The notes: generated by a model from the sequence alone, not told the origin. Counted from the stretch's first letter, positions 23,122 to 32,697 are shown. The stretch is DNA of 49,993 nucleotides from Alistipes sp. ZOR0009 (GCF_000798815.1 NZ_JTLD01000010.1:1-49993), one strand, 5' to 3'. Translations and numbers: made by a program.

Positions 23122-24144
23122 ATGGAACTATACGAACTCATATTTAAGGCAGCCCTGGTGGTGATTATCTTCCTGATATCGCTCGTTGTTGCCATGTACG
23201 CTACCTACGGCGAGCGCAAGGTGGCTGCCGTAATGCAAGACCGCCGCGGACCAAACCGCGCTGGCCCGTTTGGCCTGCTACAGCCCGTTGCCGATGGGGT
23301 AAAGATGTTTATGAAGGAGGAGATCATCCCCCTTATGGCCAACAAGTGGCTCTTTATCCTTGGCCCTGGTATTGCCATGTTTACCGCGTGTATGACCAGC
23401 GCCGTAATTCCATGGGGAGGCAACCTCGAGATTATGGGAAGAACCTACACCCTGCAGGTTGCCGACCTCAACATCGGGATCCTATACATCTTTGCCATGG
23501 TCTCCATTGGGGTTTACGGTATTATGATTGGAGGATGGGCGTCGAACAACAAGTTCTCGCTGCTGGGCTCTATCCGCGCCGCGTCGCAGATGATTAGCTA
23601 CGAGCTGGCCATGGGGCTAGCCATCGTTGCCGTCATCATGCTCAACGACTCGCTCAGCCTAACCGATATTGTCAACCACCAAAAAAACTTCCACTGGAAC
23701 GTATTCTACCAGCCGTTGGGCTTCATCATCTTTATGACTACCGCCCTTGCGGAGTGTAACCGCGCGCCCTTCGACCTGCCCGAGTGCGAATCGGAACTCA
23801 TCGGCGGCTACCATACCGAGTACAGCTCCATGAAGTTGGGCTTCTACCTATTTGCGGAGTACATCAACATGTTTGTAAGCTCTGCGGTAATAGCCACCCT
23901 CTACTTTGGAGGCTACGATATCCCCTTCGCCGAGAGCTTGGGCCTATCGGGCAACCTGCTAACCCTGCTGGGAACGGCCTTCCTGTTTGCCAAAATACTA
24001 TTCTTCATATTCTTTTTTATGTGGATTAGATGGACGCTCCCCCGCTTCCGCTACGACCAGCTCCTGAGCTTGGGCTGGAAGGTGCTGGTTCCGCTGGCAG
24101 TCCTCAACATGCTAATAACAGGGTTGGTTATCACCTACTTTTAA
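23122..24144 (+). CDS. nuoH: NADH-quinone oxidoreductase subunit H
   Basis: This 340-residue membrane protein has eight or so helices. Hallmarks are YGERKVAAVMQDRRGPNRAG (about 30-49), LLQPVADGVKMFMKEE, ECNRAPFDLPECESELIGGY (about 211-230, a loop that lines the quinone entry) and WIRWTLPRFRYDQLLSLGWK near the end. It connects the quinone-binding cavity to the proton channels. The gap to nuoG is 7 bp. Confidence 0.98.
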   Translation: MELYELIFKAALVVIIFLISLVVAMYATYGERKVAAVMQDRRGPNRAGPFGLLQPVADGVKMFMKEEIIPLMANKWLFILGPGIAMFTACMTSAVIPWGGNLEIMGRTYTLQVADLNIGILYIFAMVSIGVYGIMIGGWASNNKFSLLGSIRAASQMISYELAMGLAIVAVIMLNDSLSLTDIVNHQKNFHWNVFYQPLGFIIFMTTALAECNRAPFDLPECESELIGGYHTEYSSMKLGFYLFAEYINMFVSSAVIATLYFGGYDIPFAESLGLSGNLLTLLGTAFLFAKILFFIFFFMWIRWTLPRFRYDQLLSLGWKVLVPLAVLNMLITGLVITYF

Positions 24145-24159
24145 TTCAGGAGATCTACT

Positions 24160-24729
24160 ATGGAGAAATTGACAAATAGGAGCAAGCAGGTATCCAACAA
24201 AAAAATGACCTTCGCCGAAAAGATATACCTCCCTGCCATCATCAAAGGGTTGGGAATAACCTTCGGGCACATCTTTAAGAAAAAGGCCACCATCTGCTAC
24301 CCCGAACAGGAGAGAGAGTTTAGCCCTGTTTACCGAGGGATGCACGTGCTTAAGCTCGATGACCAAGGCCGCGAACGCTGCACCGCCTGCGGGCTATGCG
24401 CATTGGCCTGCCCCGCCGAGGCTATTACCATGACCGCGGCAGAGCGCAAACCGGGCGAAGAAAAGCAGTACCGAGAAGAAAAGTATGCGGCCGTTTACGA
24501 AATCAACATGCTGCGATGCATCTACTGCGGCCTATGCGAAGACGCCTGCCCCAAGGAGGCCATCTTCCTTACCGACCGCATCGTTCCCTCCGAATACAAG
24601 CGCAAGTCGTTTGTGTACGGCAAAGACATTCTTGTCGAAAAGCCCGATCAGCGCGTCGACGTGTCGAAGCGCCAAACCGAGGCGGTACGAAAGTTTAAGA
24701 TGGATAAACGATTTAAGCATAACCAGTGA
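24160..24729 (+). CDS. nuoI: NADH-quinone oxidoreductase subunit I (two 4Fe-4S clusters)
   Basis: This 189-residue protein has two ferredoxin-type motifs: C74, C77, C80, C84 (CTACGLCALACP) and C120, C123, C126, C130 (CIYCGLCEDACP). These hold clusters N6a and N6b, which pass electrons from NuoG to NuoB. The N-terminal part has the amphipathic membrane-associated helix usual in the family (KIYLPAIIKGLGITFGHIFK). The tail is basic. Confidence 0.97.
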   Translation: MEKLTNRSKQVSNKKMTFAEKIYLPAIIKGLGITFGHIFKKKATICYPEQEREFSPVYRGMHVLKLDDQGRERCTACGLCALACPAEAITMTAAERKPGEEKQYREEKYAAVYEINMLRCIYCGLCEDACPKEAIFLTDRIVPSEYKRKSFVYGKDILVEKPDQRVDVSKRQTEAVRKFKMDKRFKHNQ

Positions 24730-24826
24730 GAGATAAGCGGTGCCGAATGAGGTATGGAACCGGCGAAATTCAAAATCGCAGCACGCATACCACCGTACGC
24801 ACGCCTCATATAAAAAACTTAAACGC

Positions 24827-25327
24827 ATGAACTATATATTTTACATCTTAGCCGCCATTGCAGTGCTATCGGGAGTGGGAGTCGTTGTGGCCAAAAACCC
24901 GATAAACAGCGTGCTGATGCTGATAGTTACCTTTCTAACAATCGCAGGCCAGTACATTCTGCTCAACGCGCAGTTCTTGGCGGTGGTACACATCATCGTA
25001 TACATGGGAGCCATAATGGTGCTATTCGTCTTTGTCATCATGCTGCTAAACCTCAATAAGAGCAAGGAGCACTTCCACAAGCTAATGATAAAAGTAGCCG
25101 CAACGCTCTCGGCGGGCATGCTCTTTTTGGTGATGCTTGCCGCCGCATCCAAGGTGATGCTTACGGCACCAGCCGCTCCGCTTTCTGGAGACATGGGGCT
25201 AGTTCGCAACCTTGGCCTGGTGCTATTCCGCGACTACCTATTCCCATTCGAAACCGCCTCCGTACTATTCCTTTCGGCAATGGTTGGTGCAGTCGTACTG
25301 GGTAAACGTGAACCTAAACAGGCTTAA
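24827..25327 (+). CDS. nuoJ: NADH-quinone oxidoreductase subunit J
   Basis: Read from the ATG at 24827, this is a 166-residue protein with five membrane helices. The conserved helix 3 block reads VVHIIVYMGAIMVLFVFVIM (about 52-71), with the pi-bulge Tyr and Gly that are important for coupling. The frame is open to 24740 but those 29 added residues are polar, unlike any NuoJ start. This leaves a 97-bp gap to nuoI. It is followed by nuoK after 2 bp. Confidence 0.96.
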   Translation: MNYIFYILAAIAVLSGVGVVVAKNPINSVLMLIVTFLTIAGQYILLNAQFLAVVHIIVYMGAIMVLFVFVIMLLNLNKSKEHFHKLMIKVAATLSAGMLFLVMLAAASKVMLTAPAAPLSGDMGLVRNLGLVLFRDYLFPFETASVLFLSAMVGAVVLGKREPKQA

Positions 25328-25329
25328 TA

Positions 25330-25659
25330 ATGGATAAGATAACAAGCGCAATACAGCTAATACCAATAGGGCATTACATCATCTTAAGCCTTGCCCTTTT
25401 CTGCATTGGGGTTATGGGCGTTCTATTCCGTAAGAATGCCATCGTCATTCTTATGAGCATAGAGCTTATGCTCAACTCCATCAACCTGCTGCTTGCGGCA
25501 TTTTCGGCCTACCATGCCGACCCAAGCGGACAGATATTCGTATTCTTCATTATGGTGGTGGCAGCAGCCGAAGTGGCCGTGGGGCTATCGATACTTGTAA
25601 CGATGAGCCGCAACAACAACTCGGTAGACATTGATCTGCTTAAACGCCTAAAAGGTTAA
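25330..25659 (+). CDS. nuoK: NADH-quinone oxidoreductase subunit K
   Basis: This 109-residue protein has three membrane helices. The conserved acidic residues of the family are present: Glu in SIELMLNSINLLL (near residue 41) and Glu in MVVAAAEVAVGLSILV (near residue 77). It is related to MrpC and forms a part of the proton path between NuoJ and NuoN. It starts 2 bp after nuoJ and is followed by nuoL after 22 bp. Confidence 0.97.
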   Translation: MDKITSAIQLIPIGHYIILSLALFCIGVMGVLFRKNAIVILMSIELMLNSINLLLAAFSAYHADPSGQIFVFFIMVVAAAEVAVGLSILVTMSRNNNSVDIDLLKRLKG

Positions 25660-25681
25660 ACTAAAAATCGGAACAGAAGCT

Positions 25682-27571
25682 ATGGCACAAAGTATTGCTT
25701 GGATTATTCCCGTCCTCCCGCTGCTTGGATTTTTAGGCATATACCTATTCAGGTTTAAGCTATCATCCAAAGTGGCTGGTTCCATTGCCTCGGCAATGGT
25801 GCTCATCCCCTTCCTCATCAGCCTTGGGCTATTCTTTAGCGTTGATGGAAAGGTAACCGTCCACCTGTTCGACTGGATTAAAGCTGGCTCAATCAGCGTT
25901 CCTTTCGACTTCTTTATCGACCCGCTATCGATCGCCATGATGCTCATTGTAACGGGCGTTGGATTCCTGATCCACGTCTACTCCATTGGCTACATGGGCC
26001 ACGACGAGAATGCGAATACCTTCTTCTCATACCTCAACCTGTTCATCTTCTTTATGCTGATGCTGGTTATGGGTGCCAACTACGTAATTCTATTCATTGG
26101 CTGGGAAGGCGTAGGCCTCTGCTCGTACCTGCTTATCGGATTCTGGCATAAAAACACCGAGTACAACAACGCTGCCCGCAAGGCATTTGTGATGAACCGC
26201 ATTGGAGACCTCGGTTTTCTGCTAGGCATCATACTGCTATTTTTCACCTTTGGCACCGCAACCTTCACCGAGGTGTTTGCCAACGCCAGCACACTGGGAG
26301 CAGGAAGCACCACCATTACCCTTATCACCATCCTTCTTCTGATTGGTGCCATGGGTAAAAGTGCGCAAATTCCGCTCTTCACCTGGCTACCCGATGCAAT
26401 GGCTGGTCCCACCCCGGTTTCGGCGCTCATCCATGCCGCAACCATGGTAACAGCCGGTATCTACCTCATTGCGCGCAGCAGCATCCTCTACTCGCTAGCC
26501 CCAATAACCATGGATATTGTAATGATTGTCGGTTTAACCACCGCCGTTATTGCAGCAACCATCGGCATCTTCCAAAACGACATCAAGAAGGTGCTGGCCT
26601 ACTCCACCGTTAGCCAGCTGGGATATATGTTCTTTGCCTTAGGATTGGGTGCCTTCTCGGCAGCCATGTTCCATGTAACCACCCACGCCTTCTTTAAGGC
26701 GCTGCTATTCCTTGGTGCTGGTAGCGTAATCCATGCGCTGGGTGGCGAGCAGGATATTCGCAAAATGGGTGGCTTAAGGAAAGGTATCCCTGCCACCTAC
26801 ATCACCTTCCTTATTGGTACGTTGGCCATCTCCGGAATTCCGCCTTTGGCCGGATTCTTCTCCAAAGATGCCATACTTGCGGCCGCATTCGAGCACAGCC
26901 CGCTCCTTTGGGGGTTAGGCGTTGCCACGGCTTTTGTAACCTGCTTCTACATGTTCCGCCTGCTGTTCCTTACCTTCTTTGGAGAGTTTAGAGGAACCGC
27001 TGAGCAGAAGCACCACCTGCACGAGTCGCCCAAGGTGATGACCGTTCCGCTAATGGTGCTTGCAGCCCTATCGGTGGCTGGCGGATTTTTGGATATACCC
27101 GCCATATTCGGTGGTAGCGAAAAATTTACCAGCTACCTTAAACCGTCGCTAGGAGGACAAAACTTCGAACCAGCAGCGGTTGAGCACACCACCGAGCTGC
27201 TCACCATGTTTCTTCCGGTGCTGATACTGGCTGCCATCATCCTTATTGCCTACAAGGTTTACGTTGGCAAAAAAGAGATTCCTGCCGACGATACCACACC
27301 TCGAAGAGGCATTGCCAAGCTAATGTACCACAAGTACTACTTCGACGAGGTGTACAGCTACCTGTTCGTAAAACCTTACAATTGGCTTTCCGAAACAGCC
27401 CTTGCATGGTTCGATGGCAACGTAATAGACGGCATTGTCAACGGAGTTGGGGCAATGATGGTACGCTGCGGTGCGCTGGTGCGTAGGGTGCAGAGCGGAA
27501 GCGTAAGCCTCTACCTCTACCTGATGGTGGCTGGCATTATCGCCATCTTCCTCTTTTTGTTGGTAGGCTAA
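25682..27571 (+). CDS. nuoL: NADH-quinone oxidoreductase subunit L
   Basis: This 629-residue antiporter-like protein has about 16 helices. It has the NADH-ubiquinone oxidoreductase chain 5 N-terminal part, the core with GWEGVGLCSYLLIGFW (near residues 139-154, holding the key Glu), PLFTWLPDAMAGPTPVSALI with conserved Lys and Pro nearby, and a C-terminal extension with a long amphipathic helix that runs along the membrane arm and ends in a last transmembrane helix. It is the distal proton pump of complex I. It is full length with no frameshift. Confidence 0.98.
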   Translation: MAQSIAWIIPVLPLLGFLGIYLFRFKLSSKVAGSIASAMVLIPFLISLGLFFSVDGKVTVHLFDWIKAGSISVPFDFFIDPLSIAMMLIVTGVGFLIHVYSIGYMGHDENANTFFSYLNLFIFFMLMLVMGANYVILFIGWEGVGLCSYLLIGFWHKNTEYNNAARKAFVMNRIGDLGFLLGIILLFFTFGTATFTEVFANASTLGAGSTTITLITILLLIGAMGKSAQIPLFTWLPDAMAGPTPVSALIHAATMVTAGIYLIARSSILYSLAPITMDIVMIVGLTTAVIAATIGIFQNDIKKVLAYSTVSQLGYMFFALGLGAFSAAMFHVTTHAFFKALLFLGAGSVIHALGGEQDIRKMGGLRKGIPATYITFLIGTLAISGIPPLAGFFSKDAILAAAFEHSPLLWGLGVATAFVTCFYMFRLLFLTFFGEFRGTAEQKHHLHESPKVMTVPLMVLAALSVAGGFLDIPAIFGGSEKFTSYLKPSLGGQNFEPAAVEHTTELLTMFLPVLILAAIILIAYKVYVGKKEIPADDTTPRRGIAKLMYHKYYFDEVYSYLFVKPYNWLSETALAWFDGNVIDGIVNGVGAMMVRCGALVRRVQSGSVSLYLYLMVAGIIAIFLFLLVG

Positions 27572-27601
27572 CCTGATGTAAAATTTATTTAAAAAAGATA
27601 T

Positions 27602-29041
27602 ATGCTAACAGTACTACTCATACTTCTTCCTTTTGTTGCTGGGGCGGTAGCCTTAGGCTTAAAGGACGAAATGAAGGTAAAAAGAGCATCGCTGGCCATG
27701 TCGGTAGCCATACTGGCAGTAACGGCCGCAACGCTGGCCCTCTACTACGGCACCCCGATGCTTAGCATCAACAAGGTATGGATTGCGGCCATCAACGCCC
27801 ACCTACACTTGGGGATGGATGGCATCAGCGCTACAATGGTGCTGCTTACCACCGGGCTTATGCCCTTTATCCTCTCGGCCAAAGATGGCGAGCTGAAGCG
27901 GGCAAACGTATTCTACGCGCTGCTCTTCTTTGCACAGGGAGCCATACTGGGGGTATTCACCGCCCTAGACAGCTTCCTCTTCTACATCTTCTGGGAGCTA
28001 TCGCTCATTCCCGTTTACTTCCTGGTGCTGCTATGGGGCGGCGAGGGCAGCCGCAAGGTAACCCTCAAGTTCTTTATCTACACCGCAGCAGGAAGCTTGC
28101 TAATGCTGGTTGCCAACATCTACATATTCCTCTACTCATCGAGCCACTCGTTCGACCTAGCAGGAATGTACAACCAGCACCTGCCGCTAGCCGACCAAAG
28201 CTGGCTATTCTGGATGATCTTTGTGGCCTTCGCCATAAAGGCCCCCGTATTTCCGCTGCACACCTGGATGCCCGCCACCTACACCAAGGCCCCCATGAAG
28301 GCCACCATGCTGCTATCGGCCATCATGTCTAAGATGGGAATTTACGGTATGATGCGCTGGCTGCTGCCCCTTGTTCCGCAGGGAGCCGCACAGTGGGGTA
28401 GCACGGTAATGGTGCTCGCCATTATAGGCGTTGTGTACGCCTCCATCATCACCCTTAAGCAAAAGGATCTGAAAACCTTTTCGGCCTACACCTCCATGGC
28501 CCACATCGCCATGATTGTGGCCGGACTATTTGCCTTTAACCTGGTTGGCATGCAGGGCGTAATGTTTCAGATGGTTGCCCACGGGATAAACGTGGTGGGG
28601 CTGCTGTACATCATCAACATCATGGAAACGGAGGGAGGAAGCCGCCTTACCAGCGACTTTGGAGGTATCCGAAGCGCAGCGCCTCGCCTATCCTCGCTCT
28701 TCATGATTGTCACCTTTGGGGTGGTAGCGCTTCCGCTAACCAACGGCTTTGTAGGCGAGTTTTTGCTGATATCCGGAATCTTTAAGTACAGCATCTGGAT
28801 GGCTGCCATTGGTGGGCTATCCATCATTATGGGGGCAATCTACATGCTATACCTGTTCCAAAAAACCATGCTTGGCGCCGCTGGGCCGCTTTCGGCAAAG
28901 GTGGTAGATATTAAGGGATGCTCGATGGTGGCGCTATCGGCCATCGCCCTCCTTATTGTGGTAATGGGCGTGATGCCCCAGCCAGCGCTCGATGCCACCG
29001 CATCGGCAGTAGGCGGCATCCTATCCTTCCTTAACATCTAA
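27602..29041 (+). CDS. nuoM: NADH-quinone oxidoreductase subunit M
   Basis: This 479-residue antiporter-like protein has about 14 helices. Landmarks are FYIFWELSLIPVYFLVLLWG (near residues 122-141, with the conserved Glu), FPLHTWMPATYTKAPMKATM (near 219-238) and the AYTSMAHIAMIVAGLF block. It is the middle proton pump of the membrane arm. The gap to nuoL is 30 bp and to nuoN 16 bp. Confidence 0.98.
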   Translation: MLTVLLILLPFVAGAVALGLKDEMKVKRASLAMSVAILAVTAATLALYYGTPMLSINKVWIAAINAHLHLGMDGISATMVLLTTGLMPFILSAKDGELKRANVFYALLFFAQGAILGVFTALDSFLFYIFWELSLIPVYFLVLLWGGEGSRKVTLKFFIYTAAGSLLMLVANIYIFLYSSSHSFDLAGMYNQHLPLADQSWLFWMIFVAFAIKAPVFPLHTWMPATYTKAPMKATMLLSAIMSKMGIYGMMRWLLPLVPQGAAQWGSTVMVLAIIGVVYASIITLKQKDLKTFSAYTSMAHIAMIVAGLFAFNLVGMQGVMFQMVAHGINVVGLLYIINIMETEGGSRLTSDFGGIRSAAPRLSSLFMIVTFGVVALPLTNGFVGEFLLISGIFKYSIWMAAIGGLSIIMGAIYMLYLFQKTMLGAAGPLSAKVVDIKGCSMVALSAIALLIVVMGVMPQPALDATASAVGGILSFLNI

Positions 29042-29057
29042 CCCAAAACCAAACAAA

Positions 29058-30437
29058 ATGGAACCACTAATTTCCCTTACCATATTCGGCATAGCGCTTA
29101 TCTATACCGAAGTTGCGAAAAATAAAAAGAGGCTGCAGGCACCAATTGCCCTCGTAGGCCTGCTGGTAACGCTTGGCCTCACCGCCATGAGCTGGGGCCA
29201 CCCCACCACCTACTTCAACCAGCTTTGCGTGGTGCACGATTTTGCCACCGCGTTTAACCTGGCCATGCTGGGCAGCATGGTGCTCATTTTAGGCGTAGGC
29301 TGCTACTACTACAACGACGTAGAGGAGCATGTGGGCGAAATTTACGGGCTGATGCTCTTCGCGATATTCGGAGGATACCTCATTACAGGCTACTCGAGCC
29401 TCATCATGCTGTACCTCGGCATCGAAACGCTCTCCATACCGCTGTACGTGCTGGCCGGTAGCCGCAAGCTGTCGTACCGATCCAACGAGGCATCGTTTAA
29501 GTACTTTGTTATGGGTGGATTTGCCTCGGCGCTGCTGCTGCTGGGCGTTGCCCTCGTGTACGGAGCTGCAGGCTCCTTCAGCCTAGAGGCCATCAACGCC
29601 TACCTGCTTACGAGCGCCTCCATCCCCTCCATCCTACCAATGGGGGTGGTGCTAATCCTCATTGGATTCCTATTTAAGGTGGCCGCCATGCCGTTCCACT
29701 TCTGGGCGCCCGACGTATACGACGGCTCGCCAACGCTGGTAACCGCCTTTATGGCAACCGTAGTTAAGATGGCCGTGTTTGCCGCCTTCTACCTGCTGTT
29801 CGATAGGGCGCTTATCATGATGGCTGGCCTATGGCAGCCCATCATCTGGGGAGCAGCGCTGCTAACGCTCGTTGGCAGCAACGTAATTGCTCTAAACCAA
29901 AGCAGCGTAAAGCGCCTATTGGCCTACGCCAGCATATCGAGCTCCGGATTTTTGCTGCTGCCCATACTGGCCGGCAACGGACTTTCGGCCTCGGCCCTAC
30001 TCTACTACCTGGTAACCTACGCCCTAGCGGCCATTCCCGCGTTTGCCGTGCTTACGGCCATCCGCAAAACCAGCAACGGCGACGACTCGCTCGACGCCTT
30101 TAACGGGCTGGTAAGGCGCAGCCCGCTGGTGGCCTTTACCTTTGCCGTAGCGCTACTCTCGCTGGCAGGAATCCCCATCACCGGCGGCTTCTTCGGCAAG
30201 TACTTCATCTTCCTAACCGCCATCAACAGCGGGTTTGTATGGATTACCGTTGCCGCCGTTGCGGCAGCGCTGCTGGGCATCTACTACTTCTTCCGCGTAC
30301 TGAACCGCGTATTTTTGAGGGAAGGCGATGCCGCTCCCATCGTGGTTAGCGGCAGCATGAAGCTGGTGCTGGTGGCCTCGGCCATCCTAACCATCGTGCT
30401 TGGGCTAGCACCTGGACTTATTGTAGGACTCATTTGA
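29058..30437 (+). CDS. nuoN: NADH-quinone oxidoreductase subunit N
   Basis: This 459-residue antiporter-like protein has about 14 helices. Landmarks are LIMLYLGIETLSIPLYVLAG (near residues 115-134, with the conserved Glu), AMPFHFWAPDVYDGSPTLVT (near 213-232) and LLAYASISSSGFLLLPILAG. It is the third proton pump of complex I and is the last gene of the operon. A strong terminator follows 27 bp after the stop. Confidence 0.98.
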   Translation: MEPLISLTIFGIALIYTEVAKNKKRLQAPIALVGLLVTLGLTAMSWGHPTTYFNQLCVVHDFATAFNLAMLGSMVLILGVGCYYYNDVEEHVGEIYGLMLFAIFGGYLITGYSSLIMLYLGIETLSIPLYVLAGSRKLSYRSNEASFKYFVMGGFASALLLLGVALVYGAAGSFSLEAINAYLLTSASIPSILPMGVVLILIGFLFKVAAMPFHFWAPDVYDGSPTLVTAFMATVVKMAVFAAFYLLFDRALIMMAGLWQPIIWGAALLTLVGSNVIALNQSSVKRLLAYASISSSGFLLLPILAGNGLSASALLYYLVTYALAAIPAFAVLTAIRKTSNGDDSLDAFNGLVRRSPLVAFTFAVALLSLAGIPITGGFFGKYFIFLTAINSGFVWITVAAVAAALLGIYYFFRVLNRVFLREGDAAPIVVSGSMKLVLVASAILTIVLGLAPGLIVGLI

Positions 30438-30463
30438 TAGCCGCACGCTACGACCATACACCC

Positions 30464-30500
30464 AATCGGGCGGGAGCTAATCCCGCCCGATTTTGTATTT
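30464..30500 (+). terminator. Intrinsic terminator of the nuo operon
   Basis: AATCGGGCGGGA pairs perfectly with TCCCGCCCGATT around a 5-base loop. A T-rich run follows. It lies 27 bases after the nuoN stop. Confidence 0.9.
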
Positions 30501-30554
30501 ATAACGGAAAGCGTCGACCAAGCTGGTGGCTATGGCGCATCTTCGAGCGGGGTC

Positions 30555-30638
30555 GTCGATGCTTTTAGTATCCCCATCGACCAAAAAAGTATCGGCATCG
30601 ACCAAATTTGCATACCCATCGACCCTTTTTGCATCGGC
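30555..30638. repeat. 21-bp tandem repeat, 4 units
   Basis: Four adjacent 21-bp units (30555, 30576, 30597, 30618), each starting RTCGA and having a run of AAA or TTT at the centre. The unit ends alternate CCCC, CGGC, ACCC, CGGC, so the higher-order period is 42 bp. It lies just after the nuo terminator, in the 375-bp gap before a minus-strand protease-like gene. An 84-residue open frame crosses it but is not convincing. Nothing else of note is seen in the gap. Confidence 0.85.
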
Positions 30639-30812
30639 AACCATTCAAAAAAAACGGGAATCCGGCAGCATGCTGAGTTGGAAGTGTAAAATCGCTCCGC
30701 TTAACAAATTTCCATGTAGCAGTCGGGCGTTTTATTGTTATCTATTCATTTGCAAGGTTTACGACTCCTTTACCCTTTGAAAAATGAAATAAAACTAAGA
30801 AAATACAAAAAT

Positions 30813-32291
30813 TCACTTTCTATTGGCCAACCTTAACAAAGCCAGCAGTTCCTGCTCGCTATACGATGTCTTAAAGGGGTTGATGTTGAAAGGTACGTCG
30901 GGCTCGGGCTCCTTGAGGAACGCCATATTTTTGCCCTGAAAGGTTACATAGCCTCCTTCTCTTACAGAAATCCTAAACTTAACCTTGCTGTTGGGGAGGG
31001 CAAACTCGGCTGGATAAACGTACATGGGGTTGGCAGATCCGCTCTTATCGCCAAGAATCTTTCCCACCTTGGCAAATCGAAATTGCCATGCGGCATCCGA
31101 TCCTGATGAGCCGCAGCAACTGCTTAGCAGCATGTACACCTTGCCGCTGTAGCCGTTGGTCACGGCTGGTATTCTTGTGGTGCTGCTATCGATGTGCACT
31201 GCTCCTACCTTTAATTGTCGGTACTCTTTTACAGCGTCAGAAAGTTCCTTTGAGGGATGCTTGCCATTTCCCGTCTTCAGAAACTTAGTGGTTAAATCGC
31301 AAAGAGCTTTGTAGGTTGTAGGTGTAACGTTGATGCGGGAGTAAAAAGAGTACGTATATGCCCTGTGGCTAAGCTTATCAACCAAGTATCTGCCCCAAAT
31401 GCTGCTGCCACCTTCGTTCCTAGAGTTGTCTATAAAGAGATGCTTGGCATTTCTCTTCTCAATTTGGATGAAGATACTGTCTATTTTCCCCTTAAAGGTG
31501 TCGTAATTTTGGGGACTACAGGTGTTGAAGTAGACTATTGCAATGCCTGATTTAGGGTAGATATCGCAACCGACCTCCTCCTTTTTGTTATTTAAGGGGA
31601 TGTTACGGCACTGGCGGAAGAGATTATCTTGCTCGTTGGGGCCGTATTTATACCCTTTGATGGTAAAGGTTGTATCGGCATGGGAAAGCCTAGCCCTTAT
31701 GACGTAGGGAGGCAGTATACCAAGGCGTACCAGCAGGATAGGAAAGAACCGCTCAACATTACCCCTACTCACAACATCTGGATCGGCATTAAGCATATGG
31801 TTCATCATACTGATAAGCTTATTGGTTGGATAGCCATTTATGCTGGTTACAGTATTTGTTGCGGGGAGTACGGTATTGTTTATGCTCAGCGTATGGTTGC
31901 TGTTAACCCTTACTATTGGAGGAAGAAGAAGCGTGTCACTTTCTCTGGTAATTAAGTAGGATGTTTCAATTGCGGAGTGCCCATCGAGCAGCCCGTTAAG
32001 TTTGCCCAACTCGTTGAGAAAATTCTCCTTCGATAGCCCCTTGTCGATCTTTTGAAGCAAAGCTGTTTTAATGGAGTCCACCTGCTTGGGCGTGGCCCGG
32101 CAGTAAGGGTTGGGGTGGGTTGCTAGGAAGCGCTTAAAGAAGTAGGTCACGTCTTCCTTCATTTGTACCTTAGTGATTGGATGCTGCTTTGGATGGCATC
32201 CAGCAACTATACACGCTAAAAAAATAGTAACAAAATAATTGCACCTAATACAATTGGTTCTCATAATCTTTATCATTATAAATTTATCCAT
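30813..32291 (-). CDS. S41-type protease-like lipoprotein
   Basis: This 492-residue protein has an N-terminal lipoprotein signal (hydrophobic FVTIFLACIVAGC, with Cys near residue 32). Features of the tail-specific protease family S41 follow: GLLDGHSAIET near residue 99, a PDZ-like stretch with SINGYPTNKLI, then the core with GIAIVYFNTCSPQNY, LFIDNSRNEGGSSIWG, and SSCCGSSGSDAAWQFR, where the nucleophilic Ser would lie. The C-terminal strand is DVPFNINPFKTSYSE. It would act in the periplasm or at the outer membrane. The start could also be at 32264 (MRTNCIRCNYF), which gives a more typical signal peptide. The catalytic Lys is not assigned with certainty, so activity is not proven. Confidence 0.82.
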   Translation of the reverse strand: MDKFIMIKIMRTNCIRCNYFVTIFLACIVAGCHPKQHPITKVQMKEDVTYFFKRFLATHPNPYCRATPKQVDSIKTALLQKIDKGLSKENFLNELGKLNGLLDGHSAIETSYLITRESDTLLLPPIVRVNSNHTLSINNTVLPATNTVTSINGYPTNKLISMMNHMLNADPDVVSRGNVERFFPILLVRLGILPPYVIRARLSHADTTFTIKGYKYGPNEQDNLFRQCRNIPLNNKKEEVGCDIYPKSGIAIVYFNTCSPQNYDTFKGKIDSIFIQIEKRNAKHLFIDNSRNEGGSSIWGRYLVDKLSHRAYTYSFYSRINVTPTTYKALCDLTTKFLKTGNGKHPSKELSDAVKEYRQLKVGAVHIDSSTTRIPAVTNGYSGKVYMLLSSCCGSSGSDAAWQFRFAKVGKILGDKSGSANPMYVYPAEFALPNSKVKFRISVREGGYVTFQGKNMAFLKEPEPDVPFNINPFKTSYSEQELLALLRLANRK

Positions 32292-32402
32292 TTCCCCCCG
32301 CTTGCCGCAGCCTACATCAGCGCACGAGGCTGGGCGAAGTCTAAGACTTCGACCTTGCTAAGTGTCAGCCACCAGCGCGCCATCCAAAAGTAGCAAAAAA
32401 GC
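32292..32402. other. Start of the spacer between the S41-like gene and recO
   Basis: Short spacer with a GAAGTC/GACTTC inverted repeat (32336-32350). It has no convincing gene. The spacer continues to 32697 and holds the features listed next. Confidence 0.45.
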
Positions 32403-32430
32403 AAAGCGCAGCTGTTAGGCGCTGCGCTTT
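32403..32430 (-). terminator. Terminator-like hairpin downstream of recO
   Basis: AAAGCGCAGC pairs with GCTGCGCTTT around an 8-base loop. On the minus strand it is followed by a T-rich run. It lies about 270 bp beyond the recO stop, so it could end a long 3' transcript from rdgB-recO. Confidence 0.6.
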
Positions 32431-32499
32431 TATGTGGCGGTGCAAGCTTACCGTTTAAATGCAGGCAAAATCTGCTACCATAGCCCCACGGCGGCACAG

Positions 32500-32528
32500 C
32501 CGACCGCCGAACGTGCGGCGATGGTCGG
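32500..32528. repeat. GC-rich hairpin
   Basis: CCGACC...GGTCGG with an inner GCCG/CGGC pairing around AACGTG. It has no T run, so it is probably not a terminator. Confidence 0.5.
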
Positions 32529-32552
32529 TTTGACTAAACGAAGCACCTTGCC

Positions 32553-32621
32553 ATTCAGTTGGCAAGTGAATGCTAAAACCTTTCGAGTTGGAGATTCAAT
32601 TGGCGAGTGAAAAGCAAAACG
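32553..32621. repeat. Two diverged 28-bp copies spaced 41 bp apart
   Basis: ATTCAGTTGGCAAGTGAA (32553) and ATTCAATTGGCGAGTGAA (32594) begin 41 bp apart, and both continue with an A-rich AAAAC end. Each holds a TTCA...TGAA inverted repeat. The spacing equals that of the repeat at the left edge of the window. Confidence 0.65.
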
Positions 32622-32697
32622 CTGCCGCATGGTGGCTGCGCAGCTCCGTGCTTTGAAGCGTATCTGCCGCGTCTATTGCGAGGAAAAAGCGGGTAGC

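Noticed and set aside
30526-30780. 84-residue plus-strand frame after the nuo terminator
   Set aside because: It crosses the 21-bp repeat and has a random composition. No promoter or family match.
32312-32497. 61-residue minus-strand frame between the S41-like gene and recO
   Set aside because: It runs through a terminator hairpin and has no coding features.
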